From positions 24,406-88,405 of the forward strand of contig JAKOGI010002753.1 of assembly GCA_029747015.1 (NCBI GenBank): 64,000 bases of DNA. Direction: 5' to 3'. The notes below the pieces were generated by a model. The model worked only from the letters and a program-made list of their open reading frames with translations, ran no database searches and was not told where the DNA came from. This document shows positions 55,570-64,000 of this stretch, piece after piece. The stretch comes from Carnegiea gigantea. Taxonomy: Eukaryota; Streptophyta; Magnoliopsida; Caryophyllales; Cactaceae. Within the stretch, counting starts at the first letter, position 1. The number at the start of each line of letters is the position of its first letter. The position numbers and the translations under genes are program-made.

Positions 55570-55602
55570 TATTTGGATCAAATCTCTTCAACAAGGGAAG
55601 GA
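55570..55602 (+). other. Second 33-bp internal remnant
   Basis: Identical to 54257-54289, 1313 bp downstream: part of the tandem duplication. Confidence 0.9.
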
Positions 55603-55960
55603 TGATGGAGTCCCCTTTAGCCAAGACATGGAAGAGGGTACTCAGAGTCCAGTAAGGTCCAATGCAAGTTCCAAAGTCCAAGCTATGGCTCAAAGTTTGG
55701 AGAAGAGCCAAACTGTTGCAATCAGGTTAAACAATCAAAAATTACCCGGCTTTGTTTATCTGATTTCTTAAGCTACATTGTGGCTTAAGTTTGATATTTT
55801 TGAATTTTTGGGATCTTTAAGATGTTAGCTTTCAGGTCCAAGCATTCAAAGTCAATCATGCACAGTCAAAGCCAAGGGATCAAGGCATTTTGTTCAACTT
55901 GCTAGTTTTGATCTAAAACTGCACGGTAAAATATTTTAGTAGAAATCTCCTACTTAAACA
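55603..55960 (+). mobile_element. Gyp-B copy H LTR bases 1-358, second copy, left flank of element I
   Basis: H-type sequence ending ...CTACTTAAACA at 55960. The last five bases aaaca are the target duplication of element I, repeated at 62989-62993. Confidence 0.88.
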
Positions 55961-57261
55961 TGATAGAGTCCTCTTCAGCCAAGACATGGAAGAGGGTCCT
56001 AAGAGTCCAACAAGGTCCATTATAAGTTCTAATATCCAAGCTATGGCTCAAATTTTAGAGAAGAGCCAAACAGTTGCAATCGGTTTAAATAGCCAGAAAT
56101 TGCCCGGTTTTGTTCATCTAATTTCTTAAGCTACATTGTGGCTTAAGTTTAATATTTTTACATTTTTGGGATCCTTAATAGGTTTGCTTTTAGGTCCAAG
56201 CATTCAAAGTAAATCATGCACAATCGAAGTGAAGGGATCAAGGCATTTTGTGCAACCTGTCAGTTTTGGTCCAAACACGATAAAATGTTTTAATAGAAAT
56301 CTCCTACTTAAACATGATTTAGCCTTGATTTCTTAGCAGGGGCTTTGTACACACCCTAAGGATTCCCACATGGCCTAAAATTAAAATCATGCTCACTTCT
56401 GATTGGTGGAAATAAAGATACAAAAGTGGGCAGAAAACTGTTTTTGAGAACCCAGTAAGCTATTGCGTGTTTTCCCTTCCCAAGTGGGTTTGCTCAGCTT
56501 CTCCTCCGCTTGCTTGCTTCAATCACGAGTCTAGTAGCCAGGAACATCATGATTTGCTACTTTGAAGCCTTAGAAAGAGCTTAACCAATGAGAGCAAAAA
56601 GGAAGAAATCTCACCTTGCATTCTGATTGGAAAGCCGAGAAAGGAGCATGCTTTACGGCTATTTTTCTCCACTTCTTTGCTAGTAAACTGATGTATTAGC
56701 TTAATTAAAGTGTACTAAAGTTAAGTGCATTAATTGTTTTGGTTTCCTTAATATTCTGGTTGTAATTAGTATAGTTAACCAAGCATGTAATCTAGTTTAG
56801 CCTTAAGCACATAGATTATATTGTTTAAGTCGTTTCCTTCCTAGGGAGGAAACGTCATTCTAACTTGTATGCTACCCACTAGCTTGCTTGGTTGTGTATT
56901 AATGCTTTTCCAAGGCACATTTCGTAATTCGAACTTTGATATTGAATGAAAACTGGAATTGAGAGCACTTCATTTTTGAACCCCTAAATACTTCACTTGC
57001 TATTCCTTAGTTTGGTCGATTTAGGTGGTGATCAAGTAAGTCCTAAACCTTGATTAAGTGGTGTTCTTGTATCTTAATCATAGTTTAGGGACCCTAAACT
57101 CAAGTTTAGTGGTGACTCCATATCTAAACAAGAGTTTAGTCTATCCTTATTTCAAACGTTTATACACGGATTCACCTAGACCTTAGCTTGTAGTCAGATT
57201 GTTTTGCCTTTAGCTTTGAATTCAGGTTTGAGTATTAGTGTTTTCCCTCTAAGATACATCA
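55961..57261 (+). mobile_element. Gyp-B copy I 5' LTR
   Basis: TGATAGAGTCCTCTTCAGCC to CTAAGATACATCA, followed by TATTTGGTATCAGAGC. An LTR-encoded pol tail is still open from its first bases to TAA 56127-56129. Confidence 0.9.
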
Positions 57262-57265
57262 TATT

Positions 57266-57277
57266 TGGTATCAGAGC
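57266..57277 (+). other. Primer-binding site of Gyp-B copy I
   Basis: TGGTATCAGAGC, initiator tRNA-Met type, four bases after the LTR end. Confidence 0.93.
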
Positions 57278-57381
57278 TTTGGTTTCTCCTTGGCCTAGTA
57301 TGTCCCTCCACTTTCCAGAATTATACCCATCTAATTCTAAACACATTCCTTATGCGAGTTTAAATACAATTCGAGAGCAAG

Positions 57382-58358
57382 ATGAGTTCCGACATGAGTT
57401 TGGAAGAGAAATTTGATGCTCTCATAAGGCAAAATAAGATGCTAATGAAGAAAATTCATGAAGATGCTCAACATAGTCAAGAAACTCAAGCTCAAAATGA
57501 GTATCTACGAAAGCAGCTTAGCTCCTTTTTGAAGCAAAAGCAAAAGAAGAACGAAGAACCTCTTTAATCTAAACCAAGAAGGCAAGAGCAAGTCTTTAGT
57601 CATAACCTTGATTCATCTAGTGACGATGAACCATTGAGAATGAGTAGATGAGAACCACAGTTTCAAGCTAATACAAATAATTTTAAGGTTAAAATCCCAG
57701 AGTTTGAAGGTAAGCTTGATCTAGAAGAGTTTTTAGATTGGTTGCATACTGTTGAACGAGTTTTTGAGTACAAAGATGTTCCAGAGGACAAGAAGGTTAA
57801 GTTGGTGGCCTTAAGACTTAGAAAATATGCTTCATTATGGTGGGCAAACCCACGTGCTAAATGGGTTAGAGAAAGGAAGTTTAAAATCAGAACATGGGAG
57901 AAGATGAAGTCCAAGCTTAAGGTTAGGTTTCTTCCCCCTACCTACGTTCAAGATTGCTATTCTTAAATTCATAACTTGACTCAAGGTAATCTAAATGTAG
58001 TGGAGTACACAAGGGAGTTTGAAAAGCTTCTAATCTAATGTGATTTACATGAACCCAAAGATCAAACCATTGTTAGATACTTAGGAGGTCTTGATCCTAG
58101 GTATGCTAATGTGGTTCATTTACAAGCTCACATACTTTTGATGAAGTTTATGTGCTGGCTCACAACGTTGAGCAGCAAAAGAAAGCTGGACATCCTCCTA
58201 AACCTCAAAATCCTAAGCCCTTTACTCGGAACCAACCGTTTAACAAGGGGAGTTCTAATCCCATTTCCAAGCCACAGAATCCATCCCCTTCCTTCCCACA
58301 AACAACCCTAGCTCCATAAAAGATCTAAACCCCTCAAAATAGACCCAATCCCAATCCT
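57382..58358 (+). pseudogene. gag: Gyp-B copy I gag (coiled-coil start and capsid), broken
   Basis: ATG 57382 begins MSSDMSLEEKFDALIRQN and a coiled coil (HSQETQAQNEYLRKQLSSF). The frame then meets TAA 57565, TGA near 57649 and TAA 57964. Between them is the Retrotrans_gag capsid core: FEGKLDLEEFLDWLHTVERVFEYKDVPEDKKV, LWWANPRAKW and WEKMKSKLKVRFLP (57690-57960). After a further stop near 58036, a frameshift near 58120 moves the end of the domain (TFDEVYVLAHNVEQQKK) into another frame. Its first 20 residues are shared with the intact TR-GAG protein. Confidence 0.85.
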
Positions 58359-59123
58359 ATGAGCAAAAAAAGATATTTCAAATGTCAAGGACTTGGGCAT
58401 ATAGCTTCAGACTGTTCAAACCGTAAGGTAATTACCTTAGCTGAATGGTCAGCCGTGAAGGAGGTGTTTAAAGAAGAAAAAAAGGAAGATGATTATGGGG
58501 ATGAGCTTGAGGAAACTCAAGAAGAAGTAGTGAAAGAGGTTAATGAAGGAGAATTGCTAGTTTTGAGAAGTGTTCTAAGCAACCAGAAAGCAGTGAATGA
58601 TGAACAAAGGGAGAACATATTCCATTCTGGTTGTGCAATTCAAGGGAAGGCAAGTTCTTTGATTATTGATGGAGGAAGCTATGCAAATATGGTTTCTTTA
58701 AGCGTGATTGAGAAGCTAGGATTGCAAACCATGATTCATCCACACCCTTACAACGTTCAATGGCTAAATCAAAGAAAGGGAATCCAAGTGAACTCACGGT
58801 GCTTAGTTTCTTGCTCCATTGGAAAGAACTATCAAGATGAACTTTGGTGTGATGTTATTCCTATGGATGCTTATCATATCCTTTTCGGAAGACCATGGCT
58901 GTATGACCATAAGGTTATGTATAATGGTTACTTAAATACTTACTTCTTTGCCAAGGATGGCAAGAAGATTACTTTAGCTCCTTTACCCCCATCAAAACTC
59001 CATGAAATCAAGCCTCAAAACAAGCCAAACCATTCTGATTTGCTACTAGCAGTTAGTAAGCCATTGTTAAGGGCTTCTTCGGATGAATTCAAGGCCTTTA
59101 AAGAGTGGATTCTAAGCATTTAA
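58359..59123 (+). pseudogene. pol: Gyp-B copy I: Gag zinc knuckle and aspartic protease region
   Basis: 254 open codons from ATG 58359 to TAA 59121-59123, part of a once longer Gag-Pol. FKCQGLGHIASDC is a knuckle with its first Cys changed (YFKCQ where TR-GAG has CSKCQ). It is followed by VITLAEW, an acidic linker, then the retropepsin-like domain: SSLIIDGGSYANMVS, GLQTMIHPHPYNVQWLN, CDVIPMDAYHILFGRPWLYD. The active site is Asp-Gly-Gly rather than Asp-Ser/Thr-Gly, a variant seen in this plant family. Pol continues downstream after TAA in other frames. Confidence 0.85.
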
Positions 59124-59860
59124 GATGAACTAGAAAACTCTTTTCCCACTCACCCCATAGCCAAGACACTTGTACAAAACTTCTATCACTTATTTGTTGC
59201 GGAGATACCCATAGGTTTACCCCCTAAAAGAGATATCCAACACCACATTGATCTCATTTCTAATTTCATCCTACCTAATAAGCTAGCTTATAGGATGAAT
59301 CTAAAGGATACCATGGAGATACAACAGCAAGTTCAAGAATTGAAGTCTAAAGGCTTAATCCATGAGTCATTAAGTCCTTGTGCCGTAACTGCTCTTTTGG
59401 TACCTAAAAGGATGTTGGGATGCGTATGTGTGTGGATAGTAAAGCCATTAACAAGATCACAATGAAGCATAGCTATCCCATACCTAGACTTGAAGACATG
59501 CTAGATGAGTTACATGGCTCTATGGTGTTTTCAAAGATAGACCTTCGAAGTGGATACTACCATATTCGGATTAGAGAAGGTGATGAATGGAAGACAACCT
59601 TTAAGACTAAGAGAGGGCTTTATGAATGGTTAGTTATGCCCTTTGGTCTTTCAAATGCACCTAGCACATTCATGAGATTAATGAATCAAGTTTTCAGGCC
59701 GTACATACACAAGTTTGTTGTGGTTTACTTCAATGATATCCTAATCTATTCCAAGGATGAGCATGAACATCAAGACCATTTAACTCAAGTCATGCTTGTT
59801 CTGGAACGTGATAGACTTTTGGTAACCTCAAGAAATGTACCTTTTTCACTCCTGAGGTAA
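59124..59860 (+). pseudogene. pol: Gyp-B copy I reverse transcriptase, degraded
   Basis: EIPIGLPPKRDIQHHIDLIS (near 59200-59260) leads into RT. A frameshift near 59412 precedes the ORF 59420-59860, which has [58 protein letters not shown] and [11 protein letters not shown]. The catalytic FDD/YxDD motif reads YFND: one of the two adjacent aspartates is Asn, so the enzyme would be inactive even if whole. A frameshift ends the frame at LLRN after 59840. Confidence 0.88.
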
Positions 59861-60640
59861 CATTCTGAGGTTACATTGTCACTAGTGATGGAATTAAGGT
59901 AGATGAAAGCAAGATTAAAGCTATTCAGTCATGGCCTACTCCTAAATCAATTCATGATGTTCGAGCTTTTCATAGATTAGCTTCTTTTTAAAGGAGGTTT
60001 ATTTGAAGTTTTAGCACAATCATGGCTCTCATGACTGAAGTTATCAAGAGTACATCATTCGATTGGACACCAAAAGCTCAATCTGCCTTTGAAGAGATCA
60101 AAAGAAGACTTACTCAAGCACCTGTCCTCTGGAGTTGGTATAGGTGTTGTTCTTACTCAAGAAGGTAAGCCATTAGTCTTCTTTAGTGAGAAATTATATG
60201 ATTCAAGAAGAAAATACTCCACCTATGATCAGAAGTTCTATGCAATTGTAAGATGTGTAGAGCATTAGAGTCACTATTGGATTGCAAGTGAGTTTATTCT
60301 CTATTCTGACCATGAAGCTTTGAAGTATATTTAAGGCCAACATAAGTTAAACTCATGCCGTCCTAAGTGAGTTGAGTTTATCCAATCATTTCATTTCACA
60401 ATCAAGCCTAAATCTAGAAAGCTTAACCAAGATGCTGATGCTCTATCATGGAGGTATCTACTTTTGTTTCAATTAGATGCTTGTGTACTTGGTTTTGAGC
60501 ATCTAAAAGCTTCAGATGCTGAAGATGAAGATTTTGGGGAGTTGTTTGCTGAATGTTCAAAACACCCCAAAGGTGATTTCCTTATTTAAGAAGGATTTCT
60601 TTTCAAAGGTACACGACTGTGTGTACCAAGGTGTAGCACA
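59861..60640 (+). pseudogene. pol: Gyp-B copy I RT thumb / RNase H, degraded and deleted
   Basis: Readable pieces: VTSDGIKVDESKIKAIQSWP, IMALMTEVIKSTSFDWTPKAQ, AFEEIKRRLTQAPVL, then directly SGVGIGVVLTQEGKPLVFFS, RRKYSTYDQKFYAIVR and FTIKPKSRKLNQDADALS. At about 60130 the stretch that normally joins APVL to the first RNase H block is missing, taking the first catalytic Asp with it. Several stops. Confidence 0.82.
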
Positions 60641-61683
60641 AGAGAGCTCTTAATCAGGGAAGTTCATAGAGGTTCTCTAGCTGGTCACTATGGTGAAAAC
60701 AAGACACTCATTATGCTAAGGGAGCACTATTACTGGCCAGGTATAGAGAAGGATGTACAAGACATTTTGAAGAGGTTTGGGACTTGTCAAGTGGCCAAAA
60801 GTTACTACTTACCCAACAGCCTTTACACACCTTTCCCCATTCCTACTACTCTTAGGGTTGATGTAAGTATGGATTTCATTCTTGGACTGCCTAAAACCCA
60901 AAGGAATAAAGATTCAATCTTTGTTGTGGTGAATAGGTTCTCAAAAGTGTCCCATTTCATTCCATGCAACAAAACTCACGATGCTACACATATTGCTGAG
61001 TTTTATTTCAGGGAGGTGGCTAGATTACATGGTATACCTAGATCAATTATTTTTGGTCGGGATACTAAGTTCCTTAGCCATTTCTGAATTACTTTGTGGA
61101 GGAAATTTGGTACCAAACTCATGTACAGTACCACTTGTCATCCACAAACTGGTGGGAAAATTGAGGTTATAAATTGAACCCTAGGAATACTTCTAAGGGC
61201 TTTGATTAAGCCTCATGCCAAGGCTGGTCTATCACCATCTAAGGTAGTCTATGGGATTGATCCTATTAGTCCACCTGATCTTACTCTACATCCTCTCGAT
61301 CAAAAGCCAAGTGCGGATGTAGCAACTAGGGTAGAAGAAATCCTAAAGATACATGAGTTGGTAAGGAGCAGAATAGAAAAGACCAGTGCATCCTATCAAG
61401 CTCAAGCCAACAAACATAAGAAGAAGGTGATATTTCAACCTAAAGGCCTTATATGGATACACTTAAGAAAAGAGAGATTTCCTTCAAAGAGGAAGAACAA
61501 GCTCATGCTAAGGGCTGATGGTCCATTTGAGGTACTTGAAAAGATTAATGATAATGCTTATAAGGTTGATTTGCTAGGGGACTATGGAGTTTCAACTACA
61601 TTCAATGTGGCTGACCTGAGTGCACACCAAGCTGATGATCACCTTGTAGATTTAAGGATTAAATCTCTTTAACAAGGGGAGGA
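60641..61683 (+). pseudogene. pol: Gyp-B copy I integrase, degraded, with PPT
   Basis: 60713-61087 has HYYWPGIEKDVQDILKRFGTCQ (zinc-binding part damaged), the core VSMDFILGLPKTQ with the first Asp, and FGRDTKFLSHF with the second Asp but the usual SD changed to FG. After a frameshift comes CHPQTGGKIEVIN with the Glu. A deletion then joins LRALIKPHAK to SPSKVVYGIDP, removing the usual EFAYN block. 61202-61672 keeps the C-terminal domain (KNKLMLRADGPFEVLEKIND, GDYGVSTTFNVADLS) and stops at TAA, one codon from the Gln kept in copy H. PPT AACAAGGGGAGGA at 61671-61683. Confidence 0.85.
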
Positions 61684-62988
61684 TGATGGAGTCCCCTTCA
61701 GCTAAGACATGGAAGAGGGTCCTAAGAGTCCAACAGGGTCCATTGCAGGTTCCAAAGTCCAAGCTATGGCTCAAATTTATGAGAAGAGCCAAATAATTGC
61801 AACCAGGTTAAACAGCTAGAAATTACCCGATTTTGTTCATTTGATTTCTTAAGCTACATTGTGGCTTACGTTTGATATTTTTGCCTTTTTGGGATCCTTA
61901 GGATGTTAGCTTTCAGGTCCAAGTATTCAAAGTAAATCATCCATAGTCAAAGTTAAGGGATGAAGGCATTTTATTTAACCTGCCAGGTTGGTCCAAAACT
62001 GCACAGTAAAATATTTTAATAGAAATCTCCTACTTAAACATGATTCAACCTTGATTTCTTTACAGAGGGGGTTTGTACACACCCTAAGGATTCTCCCCAT
62101 GGCCTAAAATTGAAATCATGCCCACATTACATTGGTGGAAATAAGGACACAAAATCGGGCTAAAAACTGTTTTTGAGAACCCAGTAAGCTGCTATGTGTT
62201 TTTCCTTCTCAAATGGGTTTGCTTAGCTTCTCCTATGCTTGCTTGCTTCAATCACAAGTCTAATAGCCATGAACATCATCATTTGCTGCTCGAGGCCTTG
62301 GGAAGAGCTTAACTAATGAGAGCAAAAAGGAAGAAATCTCATCTTGCATTCTGATTGGCCAGTCAAAAAGAGAGCATGCTTTACCGCTGTTTTTCTCCAC
62401 TTCTTTCTTAGTAAACTGATGTATTAACTTAATTAAAGTGTATTAAAGTTAAGACATCATTTGTTTTGCTTTCCTTAATATTCTGGTTGTAATTAGCTTA
62501 GTTAAGCAAGCATGTAATCTAGTTTAGGCTTAAGCGCATGGATTAGATTGTTTAAGCCGTTTCCTTCCTAGGGAGCAAAAGTCATTCTAACTTGTATGCT
62601 GCCTAGTTGCTTGCTTGGTCATGTATTAATGCTTTGCCAAGGCACATTTTCTAATTAGAACTTTGATATTAAATGAAAACCACAATTGAGAGCAATTTGC
62701 TTTCGTTCCCCTAAATACTTCACTTGCTTATCCTTAATTTGATCGATTAAGGTGATGATCAAGTAAGTCCTAAACCTTAATTAAGTGGAATTTTTGTATC
62801 TTAATCACAATTTAGGAATCCTAAACTCAAGTTTAGTGGTGATTCTGTATCTAAACAAGAGTTTAGTATATCCTTATTTCAAATGTTCATACATGGATTC
62901 ACCTAGACTTTAGCTTGAATTCAGATTGTTTTGCCTTTAGCTTTGAATTCATGTTTGAGTATTAGTGTTTCGCTTCCAAGATAAATCA
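61684..62988 (+). mobile_element. Gyp-B copy I 3' LTR
   Basis: TGATGGAGTCCCCTTCAGC to CCAAGATAAATCA. Carries I-type variants at its start (caacagggtccatt). Followed by aaaca and the right-hand part of the host LTR. Confidence 0.9.
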
Positions 62989-63941
62989 AAACATGATTTA
63001 ACCTTGATTTCTTTGCATGGGTGTTTGTACACACCCTAAAGATTCCCTTTATGGCCTAAAATTAAAATCATGCTCACTTTTGATTTGTGGGAACAAGGAA
63101 CAAAACTGGGCGGAAAAGTTATTCTAAGAACCTGGTAAGCTACTGCATGTTTTTCCTTTTTAAGTGGGTTTGCGTAGCTTTTTCTCTGCTTGCTCGCTTC
63201 AATCACGAGTCTAGCAGCCAGGAACATCATCACTGGCTGTTTGGAGGCCTTTGAAAGAGCTTAACCAATGAGAGCCAAAAGGAAGAAATCTCATCTTGCA
63301 TTCTGATTGGCCAGTCGAAAAGGGAACATGCTTTAGAGTTGTCTTTCTCCTCTTCTTCGCTAGTAAACTGATGTATTAGCTTAATTAAAGTGTATTAAAG
63401 TTAAGTACATCATTTGTTTTACTTTCCTTAATATTCTGGTTGCAATTAGTTTAGTTAAAAAAGCATGTAATCTAATTTAGCCTTAAGCGCATGGATTAGA
63501 TTGTTTAAGCCGTTTCCTTCCTAGGGAGGAAACCTCATTCTAGCTTGTATGCTGCCTAGTTGCTTGATCGGCCGTGTATTAATGCCTTACCAAGGCACAT
63601 TTTGTCATCAGAACTTTGATATTGAATGAAAACTAGAACAGAGAGAACTTTGCTTTCGTTCCCCTAAATACTTCACTTGCTTATCCGTAATTTCGTCGAT
63701 TAAGGTGGTAATCAAGTAAGTCCTAAACCTTGACTAAGTGGAGTTTCGGTATCTTAGTCACAGTTTAGAGACCCTAAACTCAAGTTTAGCGGTGATTCCG
63801 AATCTAAACAAGAGTTTAGTCTATCCTTCATTCAAACCTCCATACACGGATTCACCTTGACTTTAGCTTGAATTCAGGTTGCTCTTCTTTAAGCTTCGAA
63901 TTTAGGTTCGAGTATTCGTGTTTCCCTTCCAAGATACATCA
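62989..63941 (+). mobile_element. Gyp-B copy H 3' LTR, bases about 354 to end
   Basis: Starts aaacaTGATTTAACCTTG, equivalent to an internal LTR position (62034 in the neighbouring LTR), and runs to CCAAGATACATCA. Joined to 55603-55960 it makes one LTR of about 1.3 kb. Confidence 0.88.
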
Positions 63942-64000
63942 ACATAGATACATACACATATACATATATATACATGTAAATATATATATATATATATATA
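63942..64000. repeat. AT-rich microsatellite at window end
   Basis: acatagatacatacacata passing into (TA)n. It follows the LTR end at once; the outer flank needed to test a target duplication is outside or within the repeat. Confidence 0.85.

Larger units (their letters stand above)
53140..55770 (+). repeat. 1313-bp tandem duplication spanning an LTR and a 33-bp remnant
   Basis: Positions from about 53140-53172 to about 54485 recur 1313 bp further on with only a couple of differences (for example gaacgtc/gaacatc and gtatact/gtatgct). The unit is one LTR length plus the 33-bp spacer, with the breakpoint inside the LTR near its base 170-195. The near identity means it arose recently. Confidence 0.92.
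55961..62988 (+). mobile_element. Gyp-B copy I: full-length degraded chromovirus inserted in an LTR of its own family
   Basis: 5' LTR 55961-57261 (1301 bp), PBS 57266-57277, internal 57262-61683, 3' LTR 61684-62988 (1305 bp). Flanked by aaaca on both sides and then by the two halves of an LTR of the same family (358 bp left, about 950 bp right, together about 1.3 kb). Domain order is gag, protease, RT, RNase H, integrase, i.e. Ty3/gypsy. RT and integrase wording ([55 protein letters not shown]) is that of plant chromoviruses, nearest CRM-like from memory of the family. Stops, shifts and deletions show it cannot move by itself. Confidence 0.9.

Noticed and set aside
52619..57261. Repeated TGATGGAGTCC segments as a satellite or CRISPR-like array
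   Set aside because: Each repeat is a retrotransposon LTR with PPT or PBS remnants; the spacers are identical 33-bp internal remnants, not unique spacers.
58665..58690. Asp-Gly-Gly at the Gyp-B protease active site as an inactivating change
   Set aside because: IIDGGS is common in proteases of this plant chromovirus group, so it is not evidence of decay by itself.

Overview
The window is plant nuclear DNA made almost entirely of LTR retrotransposons inserted into one another. I recognise no host gene, tRNA, rRNA or CRISPR array. The evidence for a plant is Ty3/gypsy chromoviruses, a Sirevirus-type Ty1/copia element with an env-like third ORF, very long-LTR non-coding elements of the LARD type, and primer-binding sites matching plant initiator tRNA-Met (TGGTATCAGAGC) throughout. 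A eudicot seems likely, but the species cannot be named from this sequence.

Nest 1 (1-52227) can be resolved from target-site duplications (TSDs). The outermost layer is a plus-strand Tekay/Del-like gypsy relic, Gyp-A1: its integrase/chromodomain end lies at 1-908 and its 3' LTR starts at 943. LARD-2 (981-49715, TSD gttta) sits in that LTR. A minus-strand gypsy of the same family, Gyp-A2 (2940-41141, TSD tttgt/ttttt), sits in the 5' LTR of LARD-2. Gyp-A2 carries three insertions: LARD-1 (6091-17543, TSD acaat) in its 3' LTR; a nearly complete Sirevirus (21514-32797, TSD ccacc/ctacc) in its internal region; and a short gag-only element of TR-GAG type (34615-38818, TSD acaac) in its 5' LTR. The uninterrupted LTR halves act as built-in empty-site controls, because each LTR of Gyp-A2 is broken at a different point.

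Nest 2 (52228-63941) belongs to a second chromovirus family, Gyp-B, whose LTRs run TGATG...CATCA. A 5'-truncated copy (H) had a full-length relative (I, 55961-62988, TSD aaaca) inserted at base 358 of its 3' LTR. The left side was then remodelled into an array of LTRs separated by only 33 bp of internal sequence, with one 1313-bp unit duplicated almost perfectly. An AT-rich microsatellite ends the window.

Only the Sirevirus and the TR-GAG element keep substantial reading frames. The Sirevirus has gag (one frameshift), a TGA between gag and pol, pol (one frameshift before RNase H) and an env-like ORF with three in-frame stops. The TR-GAG has an intact 239-codon gag-like ORF. Both LARDs have no coding capacity but share conserved non-coding modules with each other and partly with Gyp-A. 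These modules include paired stem-loops in the internal domain, mini-hairpin arrays in the LTRs, a hairpin beside the polypurine tract and a common LTR-end block. They are the best candidates for functional sequence not explained by protein coding.
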